A DNA stretch of 64,000 nt from Bacillota bacterium (GCA_009784375.1 WRBV01000002.1:62001-126000); one strand, 5' to 3'. Shown: positions 47,355 to 55,448, counted from the stretch's first letter. The notes: generated by a model from the letters alone, not told the origin. Program-made: numbers and translations.

Positions 47355-47794
47355 AAATTTTATTCGTATGCACAGGTAATATTTGCCGAAGTCCGATGGC
47401 AGAGGTCATTTTTGAAAATCTTGCAAAAAAGAATAAACGCAAAGACATAGTTGTCAAAAGTGCGGGAGTTATGACGGTAGGTGGGTTGCCTATGACTCCG
47501 ACTGCGTTCGAGGCTTTGTTGCATTGTGGTGAAAAGATGGGGCGGAAAACTCGGAAGAGTACCTTGTTTAGCGAAGTGATGGTCTATGAATATGATTATG
47601 TAATTTGTATGACGGGTGGTCATAAGGACCGTATTGGTATGTTTGATAATGTTTACACTTTGGATGACTTGGTTGGTTGTGGTGATATAAATGATCCGTT
47701 TATGCAGGGGTTGAAGACTTATACGGGCGTGTGTAAACAATTACAGGATGCACTTGGGAAGTTATATGATAAGATAGTTGAGAACAAAAATTGA
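47351..47794 (+). CDS. Low-molecular-weight protein tyrosine phosphatase family protein
   Basis: 147 residues from ATG 47351, SD AAGGAG, overlapping the mnmA stop. P-loop CTGNICRSP (CX5R) at residues 7-15 and the general-acid Asp in DINDPF. In Bacillota this family includes tyrosine phosphatases and protein-arginine phosphatases (McsB antagonists); which one this is cannot be decided here. Confidence 0.9.
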   Translation: MKILFVCTGNICRSPMAEVIFENLAKKNKRKDIVVKSAGVMTVGGLPMTPTAFEALLHCGEKMGRKTRKSTLFSEVMVYEYDYVICMTGGHKDRIGMFDNVYTLDDLVGCGDINDPFMQGLKTYTGVCKQLQDALGKLYDKIVENKN

Positions 47795-47818
47795 TGTTTG
47801 TTTATAGAGGTAGTTTTA

Positions 47819-47865
47819 TGCGGCTTTGCCTAGATTCTCGTCGCCTTGCTCCTCTGGATGACGTA
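47819..47865. repeat. Half copy of the palindromic element
   Basis: GCGGCTTTGCCTAGATTCTC...CTCTGGATGACGT matches the right arm of the 38215 element (CTAGATTCTTC...AGGATGACGT). It is flanked by two copies of GAGGTAGT, the second being the rpiB SD. Confidence 0.6.
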
Positions 47866-47881
47866 AAGTGGAGGTAGTATA

Positions 47882-48307
47882 TTGAAACCAATAGTACTGG
47901 CAAGTGACCATGGTGGTTATGAATTAAAAGAAAAGTTAAAGACCTATTTAATGTATAAAGATTATCGTGTCGAGGATGTTGGCACGCATTCGGCGGATAC
48001 AACCGATTATCCAATCTGGGTAAAAAAGGGTGTATCGCAGGTTCTTGCGGACAATACATATGGAATTTTTGTATGCGGTGCGGGTATTGGTGTAAGTATT
48101 GCTGCGAACCGTAACAAGGGGATACGTGCCGCTGTTGTTCATTCCGAGGACACGGCAAGGCTTGCACGCGAACATAATAATGCCAATGTATTGTGTCTTG
48201 GTGGGCGATTTTTAACAGAAAGCCAAGCCGAGAAAATTGTAGATATATTCCTTGAAACGAAATTTGACCAAAGACATGTAAAGCGCGTTGAAATGTTGGA
48301 AGGATAA
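47882..48307 (+). CDS. rpiB: Ribose-5-phosphate isomerase B family protein
   Basis: 141 residues with LASDHGGYELKEKLK, the active-site stretch GIFVCGAGIGVSIAANRNKGIRAAVV and NNANVLCLGGRFL. RpiB interconverts ribose-5-phosphate and ribulose-5-phosphate; related LacAB/allose isomerases share the fold. TTG start, SD GGAGG. The half repeat just upstream seems to have duplicated the SD region. Confidence 0.93.
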   Translation: MKPIVLASDHGGYELKEKLKTYLMYKDYRVEDVGTHSADTTDYPIWVKKGVSQVLADNTYGIFVCGAGIGVSIAANRNKGIRAAVVHSEDTARLAREHNNANVLCLGGRFLTESQAEKIVDIFLETKFDQRHVKRVEMLEG

Positions 48308-48363
48308 TAATGATAATGCAGATTATTATTTGCCGATTTGCTTTAAATAGACCTACAAAATTC

Positions 48364-48392
48364 TTGACAACGCAAACCCAATCATCTATAAT
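48364..48392 (+). promoter_or_regulatory. tRNA-Asn promoter
   Basis: Fully consensus TTGACA, 17 bp, TATAAT; start about 5 nt before the tRNA. Confidence 0.9.
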
Positions 48393-48404
48393 GGTAGGGT
48401 ATAT

Positions 48405-48479
48405 TCCCCTGTAGCTCAGTGGTAGAGCGCTCGGCTGTTAACCGATCGGTCGCAGGTTCAAATCCTGCCGGGGGAGCCA
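48405..48479 (+). tRNA. tRNA-Asn (GUU)
   Basis: Acceptor TCCCCTG/CGGGGGA, D-arm GCTCAGTGGTAGAGC, anticodon loop CTGTTAA (GTT), T-loop GGTTCAAATCC, encoded CCA. The hairpin ACGACC-TTTATAC-GGGTCGT with T run downstream (48489-48512) serves as terminator. Confidence 0.97.
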
Positions 48480-48482
48480 ATT

Positions 48483-48494
48483 CTAGTGACGACC
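48483..48494. repeat. Left inverted repeat next to tRNA-Asn
   Basis: CTAGTGACGACC, 4 nt after the tRNA CCA; its exact complement GGTCGTCACTAG lies at 50709-50720 beyond the permease gene. Confidence 0.7.
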
Positions 48495-48512
48495 TTTATA
48501 CGGGTCGTTTTT
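48488..48512 (+). terminator. tRNA-Asn terminator
   Basis: GACGACC-TTTATAC-GGGTCGTTTTTT. Confidence 0.8.
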
Positions 48513-48609
48513 TGTATCCAGTAAATTAATTGAACTTAAAGATGGAAAAATTATTTCCGATGAAACAAGGCGTCCGATACCAGCAGACAAGATTTCTGAA
48601 AGTATTTCA

Positions 48610-50655
48610 ATGTCTGGTAATACCATAGTAATCAAACCAAAGCACGAGTTAACAGTTGGTGAACAAAAAATATTATTAGAGAAAATTTCAAAGAATCCAG
48701 ATGGGATTACTATTAAACATGCGGATGAATTACCGACACAAGCAGTATATACACAAACACAAGACGGTGATATCGAACGCGATAAAAAAGGTGAGTTCGA
48801 ACTTATAAAAAGCAGGTTCAAGTTTTGGGATAGTTTCAAGATGGGTCTAAGTGGTCTTAAGGTGAAAAAAGTAAGATTGGCGTTTACAATATTACTTACC
48901 GCTCTTGCATTGACTTTTTTTGGTGTTGCTGATACTGCAGCTAGTTTTGACGCGGTAAGGGCAATGCATGAGAGTATAAACGCAAATGGTGACAATATGA
49001 TAGGTGTCAGTAAACGAATTCCGTCAGATTGGGGTCGAGAATATGTTAATCTTGATTCAGAGGATTTAGGTTTTTTACAATCACGTTTTCCACAGCACAA
49101 TTTTGTTGGTGTTCATGCAATTGATCAAATAACATTTACATATGATGCTCCGCAACACTTTGGCTATTATCATCCTGTTACGAGTGCCGCTACACTAACG
49201 CAACAACAATTTAATGCTTTCGGTCTTTCTTTCATTGGTGGTTTGGGAAGTTTGCCAGCTGCGGTTAACCAAATTGCAATAACAGACTACCAATTTGAGG
49301 CATTGCGAGAGCTTGGTTTAAGAGACGGTAACTCCAGGGTAGAGATAACAAATATAGGTAACGTACTTAACACGACATTTAATGCGGGAGCACAAAGTAT
49401 AGAGATAGTTGGAGTTATAAATACAGGTTTTGACTTTGAAAGATACAGGAGTCTGCGCGAACACGGTATGGGTCATACACTTGAAGATTGGATGTTAGCG
49501 AACGAGTTGCAACATGTTCTTGGATCCACTTTTTCTAATACCTTGTTTATTTATGCCGATGGCAACCCGTTGCTTGATCGATATGTGTTATTACGTAATT
49601 TTGGTACATATTGGTTCGATTTTCCTGCTCTTTCTGGGTGGTCAGATATGTGGGACTTTACTTCGGCTTTGATAGAGCAACGCGACATAATGGATAATGT
49701 TGTTTTCTTTGATGGAACACGAACAGAAGCTGGAATAAACGAAGTTGTCGTATCGCATAATGCACTTCGATTTATGCCTGGAAATGATATAGAGGTTCAA
49801 CTTGTTTCTCCATTTCAAGTAAGGATTACGTCAACAAGGTCAAATATTATAACCATTCAATATTTTCTTGTAACACAGCTTGAAAATGAATTAATAACGT
49901 TGATAAGAGACTTTTATTCGGAAAACAGAATTGCAACAGACCTTCGTGCAAGTGGTTGGGCATCTGGGACTGTGGACCCTCTATTGCGTGAGTTTGATAT
50001 TGTTGGTGTTTATATAAGTATCTTTAGCGACAGCCAAGTAATATATTTTAACGAGGAAACTGTACGAGATTGGGGCTTTATGTATTTGTTTGCTCCATAT
50101 TCTATGATACTTGCGACGCTACGTGGAAATATGAGTGATAGAGGGCTCATTCGGATATTAATGGAATACGATAATAGCGGTCCGTATCTTGTTCTCAGAA
50201 ACCAATTTTCTTCGTTCTTTGATAATTTTACACAAATGGTTGAGGTGTTCGCGTCGGTATTTCTTTGGATTGGACTTGTGTTTGCTTTGTTTTCGGCTTT
50301 GCTTATTATGAGTTATATTACAATGACTATTTCTCATAAGAAACACGATATAGGGATATTGCGTGCGATGGGTGCAAGACGTATAGATATTTTTAAAATT
50401 TTTATGAATCAAAGCCTTGTGATAACGGCTATTCAATGGATGCTCTCTATAATTCTTACTTTAGTGGTTGTAATAATACTGAATTCGATTGTGGGAAGTG
50501 AACTTGGTATGCCAGTTGTTTTACTAAGTTTTGGAATACGACAGATTGCGTTACTTTTGGCTGTTGCGTTGTCTATTGCAGTAATTGCAAGTTTTTTACC
50601 GACAAGAAAGATATCTAAAATGAAACCGATTGATGCAATTCAAAATAGGAAGTAA
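48610..50655 (+). CDS. MacB/FtsX-type permease, apparently missing its ATPase domain
   Basis: 681 residues from ATG 48610; the frame stays open back to a TGA at 48488. Upstream in-frame residues read SSKLIELKDGKIISDE, which matches the last strands of an ABC ATPase (..IieLkdGkI..), so the gene looks like the 3' part of a fused ATPase-permease. One helix lies at about 94-113, a large extracellular region follows, then three C-terminal helices (about 540-670) and FLPTRKISKMKPIDAI, typical of FtsX domains. No SD or promoter is seen after the tRNA terminator. It may be a silent remnant or depend on a partner ATPase elsewhere. Confidence 0.7.
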   Translation: MSGNTIVIKPKHELTVGEQKILLEKISKNPDGITIKHADELPTQAVYTQTQDGDIERDKKGEFELIKSRFKFWDSFKMGLSGLKVKKVRLAFTILLTALALTFFGVADTAASFDAVRAMHESINANGDNMIGVSKRIPSDWGREYVNLDSEDLGFLQSRFPQHNFVGVHAIDQITFTYDAPQHFGYYHPVTSAATLTQQQFNAFGLSFIGGLGSLPAAVNQIAITDYQFEALRELGLRDGNSRVEITNIGNVLNTTFNAGAQSIEIVGVINTGFDFERYRSLREHGMGHTLEDWMLANELQHVLGSTFSNTLFIYADGNPLLDRYVLLRNFGTYWFDFPALSGWSDMWDFTSALIEQRDIMDNVVFFDGTRTEAGINEVVVSHNALRFMPGNDIEVQLVSPFQVRITSTRSNIITIQYFLVTQLENELITLIRDFYSENRIATDLRASGWASGTVDPLLREFDIVGVYISIFSDSQVIYFNEETVRDWGFMYLFAPYSMILATLRGNMSDRGLIRILMEYDNSGPYLVLRNQFSSFFDNFTQMVEVFASVFLWIGLVFALFSALLIMSYITMTISHKKHDIGILRAMGARRIDIFKIFMNQSLVITAIQWMLSIILTLVVVIILNSIVGSELGMPVVLLSFGIRQIALLLAVALSIAVIASFLPTRKISKMKPIDAIQNRK

Positions 50656-50708
50656 CTTGAAAAAGTCTATCTCGTAATTCTTAATTTGTTAAACATAAAA
50701 ATGTTCTT

Positions 50709-50745
50709 GGTCGTCACTAGGGTGCAATGTGCACTGGGGGAGTCA
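50709..50745. repeat. Right inverted repeat and tRNA-3'-end-like sequence
   Basis: GGTCGTCACTAG (exact complement of 48483-48494), then GGGGGAGTCA (50736-50745), 9/10 identical to the tRNA-Asn 3' end GGGGGAGCCA (48470-48479). Confidence 0.55.
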
Positions 50746-50766
50746 GATACTATTAAAAGAGATGCT

Positions 50767-51048
50767 TTACGGCAACCATGGCATCTTTTTTTGTGTCTTC
50801 CTTTGTTGCTCTCTTATTATTTCAATTTCTTCTTTATCTTTTTTCGAGAATTTTACAATTTGGAATATGAACCATGCTGTCCAAATAACGAAAAATCCTG
50901 TCATAATTGAACCAACCACAATCATCGCAATAATTCCTTCTGCGATACCTATCCAAAGTATTGGAATACCTAAGGCACCCAAGATTTCAAGTATGCCGTA
51001 AAACAAAAGTTCTCGACCACCGTTTTGCCAATTTTCTCTCCAACTCAT
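50767..51048 (-). CDS. Small two-helix membrane protein
   Basis: 93 residues from ATG 51048. Two helices (LLFYGILEILGALGIPILWIGIAEG and IIAMIVVGSIMTGFFVIWTAWFIF) and a charged C-terminal tail KFSKKDKEEIEIIREQQRKTQKK. The promoter TTGCGT-17-TACAGT ends 5 nt before this ATG, so the tracked GTG at 51063 is not used. Function unknown. Confidence 0.65.
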   Translation of the reverse strand: MSWRENWQNGGRELLFYGILEILGALGIPILWIGIAEGIIAMIVVGSIMTGFFVIWTAWFIFQIVKFSKKDKEEIEIIREQQRKTQKKMPWLP

Positions 51049-51143
51049 ATCAAACTGTATCACTTTTTGCGACTTGACGCAACATTTTGCAAATTATCTC
51101 TTACAGGCGTGTCTGGTGAGCCAGTCATTTTTCTAAGCCAACT

Positions 51144-51665
51144 CTAACGGGTTGGTTTTTCATTGGTTATATTATTTTTGATAAAGTTGGAAACTTCTTC
51201 AAAGTTTTCAATATTCTCTAAGCTTCTCTTGCTTTCATATGTTCCGTCCTCGTCATCTCCGAAATCATCATCAATAAATTTTGCTACTAAAACTAGAGTT
51301 CCAAGATTTCTCTTTTGTTGGAATCTACTTTGCTTCGTATCCACAGAAATAACTTGTGAATACGATATAGTTTCTTTGCTGCTCATTCGCCATATCGTAA
51401 GTTCATGTTCACCAATCAAAAATTTTAATCTATGTGGTTTTTCAATTATGAAACATAAAACAAGTGGAACGCCAATTACCACCCAACCAACACAAAGGCA
51501 TATGATTGCAATTGTATTATTCTCGTCTGTTTCTAACACTAACCATATGCATAATGCTGTCAATCCAAGCAGTATGAAAACACATAGGCACACTACATAT
51601 AATGGCTTCACCCAAGCATATTTTGAATTGCATATAAAAACTGGTTTAGATGTTTCTTTTTCCAC
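51144..51665 (-). CDS. Two-helix membrane protein with PH-like domain
   Basis: 173 residues starting with GTG. Two helices (about 20-45 and 52-75), then a beta-rich domain beginning KFLIGEHELTIWRMSSKETISYSQVISVD, similar to bacterial PH-like (bPH) membrane proteins, and an acidic C-terminal part. TTGAAA-17-TAAAAT lies 5 nt before the GTG; no SD. Function unknown. Confidence 0.65.
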   Translation of the reverse strand: MEKETSKPVFICNSKYAWVKPLYVVCLCVFILLGLTALCIWLVLETDENNTIAIICLCVGWVVIGVPLVLCFIIEKPHRLKFLIGEHELTIWRMSSKETISYSQVISVDTKQSRFQQKRNLGTLVLVAKFIDDDFGDDEDGTYESKRSLENIENFEEVSNFIKNNITNEKPTR

Positions 51666-51711
51666 GCTTCATTTTACAACGAACAATCATATATTTCAAC
51701 AAGAAATTGTA

Positions 51712-51792
51712 TTGACCCAAAAAGTGGGCTTGGATAGTATTTGGTGAGTAAGGACGGACCTAGACGAACATCATCGTTTGGGTCATTTTTTT
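51712..51792 (+). ncRNA. Candidate short RNA: promoter followed at once by a terminator
   Basis: TTGACC (51712-51717), 17 bp, TAGTAT (51735-51740). Expected start is near 51747, and an 11-bp hairpin GACCTAGACGA-ACATCA-TCGTTTGGGTC with a T7 tail ends at 51792. The transcript would be about 45-50 nt. The next gene has its own promoter, so this may be an sRNA or an attenuated transcript. Confidence 0.4.
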
Positions 51793-51869
51793 GTCTGAAT
51801 ATAAAAATTGTAGTCGTTATTGACCACTTTAACGAAATTTAGTACACTTGTAATAAACAAGGAGGAGTA

Positions 51870-52121
51870 ATGTATTCAAGATTTGAAAAAGGTAATACAA
51901 TAACTATGCCTAGTGGTTATCTTGGTCGTGTTGTAAGTAGTAAATTTTGCGAGAATAGACGATGTTTTGTATATGTAATAAAGCCAATTGGAAAGATGGA
52001 TCAAATTCCAGAGGTAGAATTTCGTGAAGATGAAATTGATGCTTTGGGTTGGTATCCAGACAATGATCAACCCACCTATGGAAGAGTTGAGTGCGAGCGT
52101 AATAGTGAATCATATTATTAA
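51870..52121 (+). CDS. Small soluble protein
   Basis: 83 residues with SD AAGGAGGAG and promoter TTGACC-17-TACACT. Sequence YSRFEKGNTITMPSGYLGRVVSSKFCENRRCFVYVIKPIG suggests a compact beta (SH3-like) domain, with an acidic C-terminus. No family recognised. A related-context gene follows 25 nt downstream. Confidence 0.6.
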   Translation: MYSRFEKGNTITMPSGYLGRVVSSKFCENRRCFVYVIKPIGKMDQIPEVEFREDEIDALGWYPDNDQPTYGRVECERNSESYY

Positions 52122-52146
52122 GGACCAATAAAATGAGGAGAAAAAA

Positions 52147-52452
52147 ATGTCAGATTTAAACGTAATATTAGAAAATGGATTTGGTGAAGTGATTTATGCA
52201 CGAGGTAACAAGCAATATAGTGTAGTTGTAGAATCGGAATTGTTTAGTATTTTTGATACTGAAACTGGTAAGGCACTTTCTTTGAATAATCCATACAAGA
52301 TGAAGAATCCTTCTGGATTGCAAGGAACTCAATATGTTGATTTTGCCATTGATGGAATAAGATTGGAGAATTTCAAAGGAGACGACAAGTGTGCAGGTGA
52401 AAAATTTCAATCAATGTTAAGGGCAAGTTCGACCGACGAAAAACAAATCTAA
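52147..52452 (+). CDS. Small soluble protein, second gene of the pair
   Basis: 101 residues with SD GAGGAGA. Composition is ordinary, with beta-type sequence (GFGEVIYARGNKQYSVVVESELFSIFDTETGKALSL). No family recognised. It is co-transcribed with 51870-52121 and followed by a terminator. Confidence 0.6.
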   Translation: MSDLNVILENGFGEVIYARGNKQYSVVVESELFSIFDTETGKALSLNNPYKMKNPSGLQGTQYVDFAIDGIRLENFKGDDKCAGEKFQSMLRASSTDEKQI

Positions 52453-52462
52453 ACCAAAACAC

Positions 52463-52491
52463 AAAGACCCAGATAATTGTCGGGTCTTTTT
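52463..52491 (+). terminator. Intrinsic terminator
   Basis: AAAGACCC-AGATAATTGTC-GGGTCTTTTT. Confidence 0.8.
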
Positions 52492-52555
52492 AGATTGTTT
52501 TTTAATAGCTTTTGAGATATGTTTATATCAGAGAAGTATTCAAAGGGAGAAAAAT

Positions 52556-52897
52556 ATGGACAAAGAAATTATGGAACAACCATGTAAAAAGTCGGCATTT
52601 AAACATATGTTATTAAATATATGTGTTGTTGGATTTGCCGTGGTGTTAACCTTGGCGGCGCTTGTGACATTTTTTGTTGCAATATTCAGAGAGGGAACAA
52701 GTTCGGCATATTACATAGCAAGCATATATATACTTTGCATGCTTTTGGCGGCACCTACGTTAAAAGTGTTTCTTGATAAAGTAAATTGCGTTGTTATGAG
52801 ACGACTTAATATTATTGGGATTATTTCAATATTTGCGACCATTCTTGTCATTACTGTAACCATTTGTATTTCGTTTGCATTTCCGAATTTATTTTGA
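52556..52897 (+). CDS. Small polytopic membrane protein
   Basis: 113 residues, SD AAGGGAG. Three hydrophobic segments (about 20-45, 52-70, 85-110) with a short hydrophilic N-terminus. No family recognised; own terminator follows. Confidence 0.6.
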   Translation: MDKEIMEQPCKKSAFKHMLLNICVVGFAVVLTLAALVTFFVAIFREGTSSAYYIASIYILCMLLAAPTLKVFLDKVNCVVMRRLNIIGIISIFATILVITVTICISFAFPNLF

Positions 52898-52901
52898 TTT
52901 T

Positions 52902-52922
52902 AAAGCTCTTCGGAGCTTTTTT
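52902..52922 (+). terminator. Intrinsic terminator
   Basis: AAAGCTC-TTCG-GAGCTTTTTT. Confidence 0.9.
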
Positions 52923-53005
52923 CTTGAATCTACCATTGTTCGACTTAATTCTATTGTTTGTTGACATGATACAGAATATAATTATCAACGTATAAGGAGG
53001 TAAGC

Positions 53006-53710
53006 ATGAAGCAAATGCTTGGCGAAAAGATTTATAATCTGCGAAACAAAAAAGGATTAACGCAGACTCAACTTGGAGAATTGGTGGGGGTAAGCAACAA
53101 GGCGGTTAGCAAATGGGAAACAGATGAAGCTAATCCAGATATTGGTATTATCCCGAAATTGGCAAAGGCGTTGGATGTTTCTATCGGTGAACTTTTTGAC
53201 GAGAAAGTTGAGGAAGAATTGAATGATTCGAAAAAGGTGGTGAAGTTTGGGTTTGTCGGGACAGAGACAAGGGTTGATGGAAGATATGAATTTGTGTCAG
53301 ACAGACGAACAAAGAAGGGAACACCACATCTTCATATAAATCATGGGAAAGGTGCAAAAGCCAGAGGTATTGTGGCAATTGGAAACAATGCGCGCGGCAT
53401 TGTTAGTATGGGTTATGTAAGTGTTGGGATAGTTAGTACGGGACTTGTTTCGGTAGGGATTGTATCGCTTGGTTTAGTTGCATTTGGATTAATCGCAACG
53501 GGAATTATTTCAATTGCCTTGCTTGTTGGAACTGGGCTTGTTGCTACTGGTGTGGTTGCAACTGGCGGAGTCGCGGTTGGCATGCTTGCCGTTGGTGGGG
53601 TTGCCATTGGTGTTTGGGCGCATGGTGGGCTTGCAATTGGTTATTGGGCGTATGCAGGTGAACATGGCAAAGCAATTGGAAATTATATTGGCAGATGGTG
53701 GAGTAGATAA
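53006..53710 (+). CDS. XRE-family regulator fused to a hexapeptide glycine-repeat domain
   Basis: 234 residues. N-terminal Cro/C1-type HTH (IYNLRNKKGLTQTQLGELVGVSNKAVSKWETDEANPD). After a linker about 110 residues are built of six-residue units of the form G-[IVL]-[VAI]-[AS]-x-G (GIVAIG, GIVSMG, GIVSTG, GLVSVG, GIVSLG, GLVATG, GGVAIG...). It ends YAGEHGKAIGNYIGRWW. The repeat could form a solenoid or membrane-embedded glycine-rich structure. SD AAGGAGG; promoter TTGTTT-17-TATAAT overlapped by an imperfect GTTGA..TCAAC dyad, suggesting autoregulation. The ABC-2 operon follows about 280 nt downstream. Confidence 0.75.
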   Translation: MKQMLGEKIYNLRNKKGLTQTQLGELVGVSNKAVSKWETDEANPDIGIIPKLAKALDVSIGELFDEKVEEELNDSKKVVKFGFVGTETRVDGRYEFVSDRRTKKGTPHLHINHGKGAKARGIVAIGNNARGIVSMGYVSVGIVSTGLVSVGIVSLGLVAFGLIATGIISIALLVGTGLVATGVVATGGVAVGMLAVGGVAIGVWAHGGLAIGYWAYAGEHGKAIGNYIGRWWSR

Positions 53711-53822
53711 AAAAGGCGACTTCGTCGCATTCTTCGAATGCCCTCTATGCCTTTTTTGGACATTATGGATTTTGTATATATGAAAAATCGTTGAGCGATT
53801 TTTCTTAGGTCATAAAAAAGAC
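53709..53822. repeat. Two-hairpin repeat element, copy 1
   Basis: Starts one base before the stop of the XRE gene. AAAAAAGGC...GCCTTTTTT enclosing GAC-TTC-GTC and GCATTC-TTC-GAATGC, then TTTTTTGGACATTA, a second hairpin GAAAAATCG/CGATTTTTC and AGGTCATAAAAAAGAC. An inverted, nearly identical copy is at 60769-60879. Confidence 0.85.
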
Positions 53823-53857
53823 AACTGTGTTGCTTCGCTCGCTTGATGCATTTCTTG

Positions 53858-53879
53858 AAAGGGGAGTCATCCCTTTTTT
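53858..53879 (+). terminator. Intrinsic terminator-like hairpin
   Basis: AAAGGGG-AGTCAT-CCCTTTTTT in the gap before the ABC operon. Confidence 0.7.
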
Positions 53880-53907
53880 ACTTTTTTAAAAAAGTTAATA
53901 TTTACTG

Positions 53908-53943
53908 TTGACAACATAATACTATGTATAGTATAGTATTATG
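53908..53943 (+). promoter_or_regulatory. ABC operon promoter overlapped by an inverted repeat
   Basis: TTGACA (53908-53913) and TATAGT (53932-53937, 18-bp spacer) are covered by CATAATACTAT-GTATAGT-ATAGTATTATG (53915-53943), an 11-bp perfect inverted repeat with 7-nt spacer: a strong repressor-operator candidate. Confidence 0.7.
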
Positions 53944-53985
53944 TATAAGGAAGTATATATACTTGCTATTTAATTGGAGGAAAAA

Positions 53986-54726
53986 TTGGATAACACGAAA
54001 GGTGTAATAGTTGTCGAAAATCTGACAAAAGACTATGGAAATAATCAAGGAATCTTTGACGTATCGTTTAGAGTTAACAAAGGTGAAGTTTTTGGTTTTC
54101 TTGGTCCTAACGGTGCTGGTAAGACAACAACTATAAGGCATTTGCTTGGTTTTATAAAAAGTGAAAACGGAAGCTGTAAAATTCTTGGACTTGATTGTTG
54201 GGAGAAGCCAGAGGAGATACAAAACTATATAGGATATGTTGCAGGCGAAATTGCATTGCCAGACAGCATGAATGGGCAAAAGCTTATCGAACATGTTGCA
54301 AAGTTGCGTAAAATCAAGCTTGACAGGGCGAAAGAGCTTTGCGCATATTTTGATATAAACCCAAAGAACAAAATAAAACGTATGAGTAAAGGTATGAAGC
54401 AAAAAATTGCTCTTGTTCTTGCACTTATGCATGATCCCGAAATCTTGATTTTGGACGAGCCGACAAGTGGTCTTGATCCGCTTATGCAGGAAAAGTTTTG
54501 TGAACTTCTCTTGCGTGAAAAGGAAAGAGGAAAAACGATAATGTTAAGCAGTCATATTTTTAACGAGGTTGAGAAAACTTGTGATCGTGTAATGATTATA
54601 AAGCAAGGAAGAATTATTACAGAAGTTGATATGAAAGACATTGACAAGAAGCGTCCCGAGTTCGTTGTAACGAAATTTAGTCTCGAGCAATATTTCATGG
54701 ACTTTTACAAAAAGGAGAAACAATGA
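53986..54726 (+). CDS. ABC transporter ATP-binding protein
   Basis: 246 residues from TTG 53986, chosen for SD GGAGG 5 nt upstream; the tracked TTG at 53974 contains that SD. Walker A GPNGAGKTT, signature MSKGMKQK, Walker B ILILDEPTSGLDP and H-loop LSSHI are all canonical. It belongs to the CcmA/multidrug-type ATPases that pair with ABC-2 permeases. It overlaps the permease gene (ATGA). Likely controlled by the palindromic operator. Confidence 0.93.
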   Translation: MDNTKGVIVVENLTKDYGNNQGIFDVSFRVNKGEVFGFLGPNGAGKTTTIRHLLGFIKSENGSCKILGLDCWEKPEEIQNYIGYVAGEIALPDSMNGQKLIEHVAKLRKIKLDRAKELCAYFDINPKNKIKRMSKGMKQKIALVLALMHDPEILILDEPTSGLDPLMQEKFCELLLREKERGKTIMLSSHIFNEVEKTCDRVMIIKQGRIITEVDMKDIDKKRPEFVVTKFSLEQYFMDFYKKEKQ

Positions 54727-55448
54727 GCAAATTATTTTCTTTTCAAATTATAAAGCGAAGTTTCAAGAGTGTTTGGGTATGGGTGCTTGTCGCCGTATTT
54801 GCCCAATCGGTAAACTATTTCGCTCAATCATCACAGGCTGATAACGCAACCGAGTTGCTGGCAAATGCTTTTATTAACGGTAATATAATGTTTAATGGAA
54901 TGATTTTCCTAACGCTTGTTTCTATTTTCTTTTCGACCGCTTTGATTACCAACGAAGTTGACAGGGGGACCTTGGCAATTACTCTGAGTACACCAATCAC
55001 ACGAAAGCAAATATTGTTTTCGAAAGGTTTAGTTCTTGTGAGTGCTTTGGTTTCAATGAATCTCCTTTTGGGTGTGCTTGGGTCTTTGACTACTTTGATG
55101 TTTGGTATTCAATTCGATCATGGAACTTGGTGGACAGTAATTGCACTATGGCTTGTGTATACATTAGTGGTGGCAAGTATTGCATTCTTTATTGGCTGTT
55201 GGTTTAATAAAAGTCGATATGCAATGGTAACTATTGCATTAATTCTTGGTGGATTTTACTTGCTTGGTATGCTTTCCACAATTGATAATTTTGAATTCCT
55301 TCGATTTACAACATTGCAAACACTCTTTAACACAGATGCAGTTATCAACGGAGATTTCCTTTGGCAATTCATAGCATTACCATTGATTGCAATTCCATTC
55401 TTTGTTGGTGGGGCTGTTAAATTCTTGAGAAAAGATTTACCTTTATAA
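54723..55448 (+). CDS. ABC-2 type permease
   Basis: 241 residues, SD AAAGGAG, six helices. The segment TNEVDRGTLAITLSTPITRKQILFSKGLV is the typical ABC-2 cytoplasmic motif. It forms the membrane part of the exporter with the preceding ATPase. Substrate unknown. Confidence 0.88.
   Translation: MSKLFSFQIIKRSFKSVWVWVLVAVFAQSVNYFAQSSQADNATELLANAFINGNIMFNGMIFLTLVSIFFSTALITNEVDRGTLAITLSTPITRKQILFSKGLVLVSALVSMNLLLGVLGSLTTLMFGIQFDHGTWWTVIALWLVYTLVVASIAFFIGCWFNKSRYAMVTIALILGGFYLLGMLSTIDNFEFLRFTTLQTLFNTDAVINGDFLWQFIALPLIAIPFFVGGAVKFLRKDLPL

Noticed and set aside
47802-48167. 121-aa minus-strand ORF opposite rpiB
   Set aside because: Antisense shadow of a clearly conserved rpiB gene.
48483-49100. 205-aa minus-strand ORF opposite the permease
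   Set aside because: Antisense to a conserved FtsX-type frame, without expression signals.
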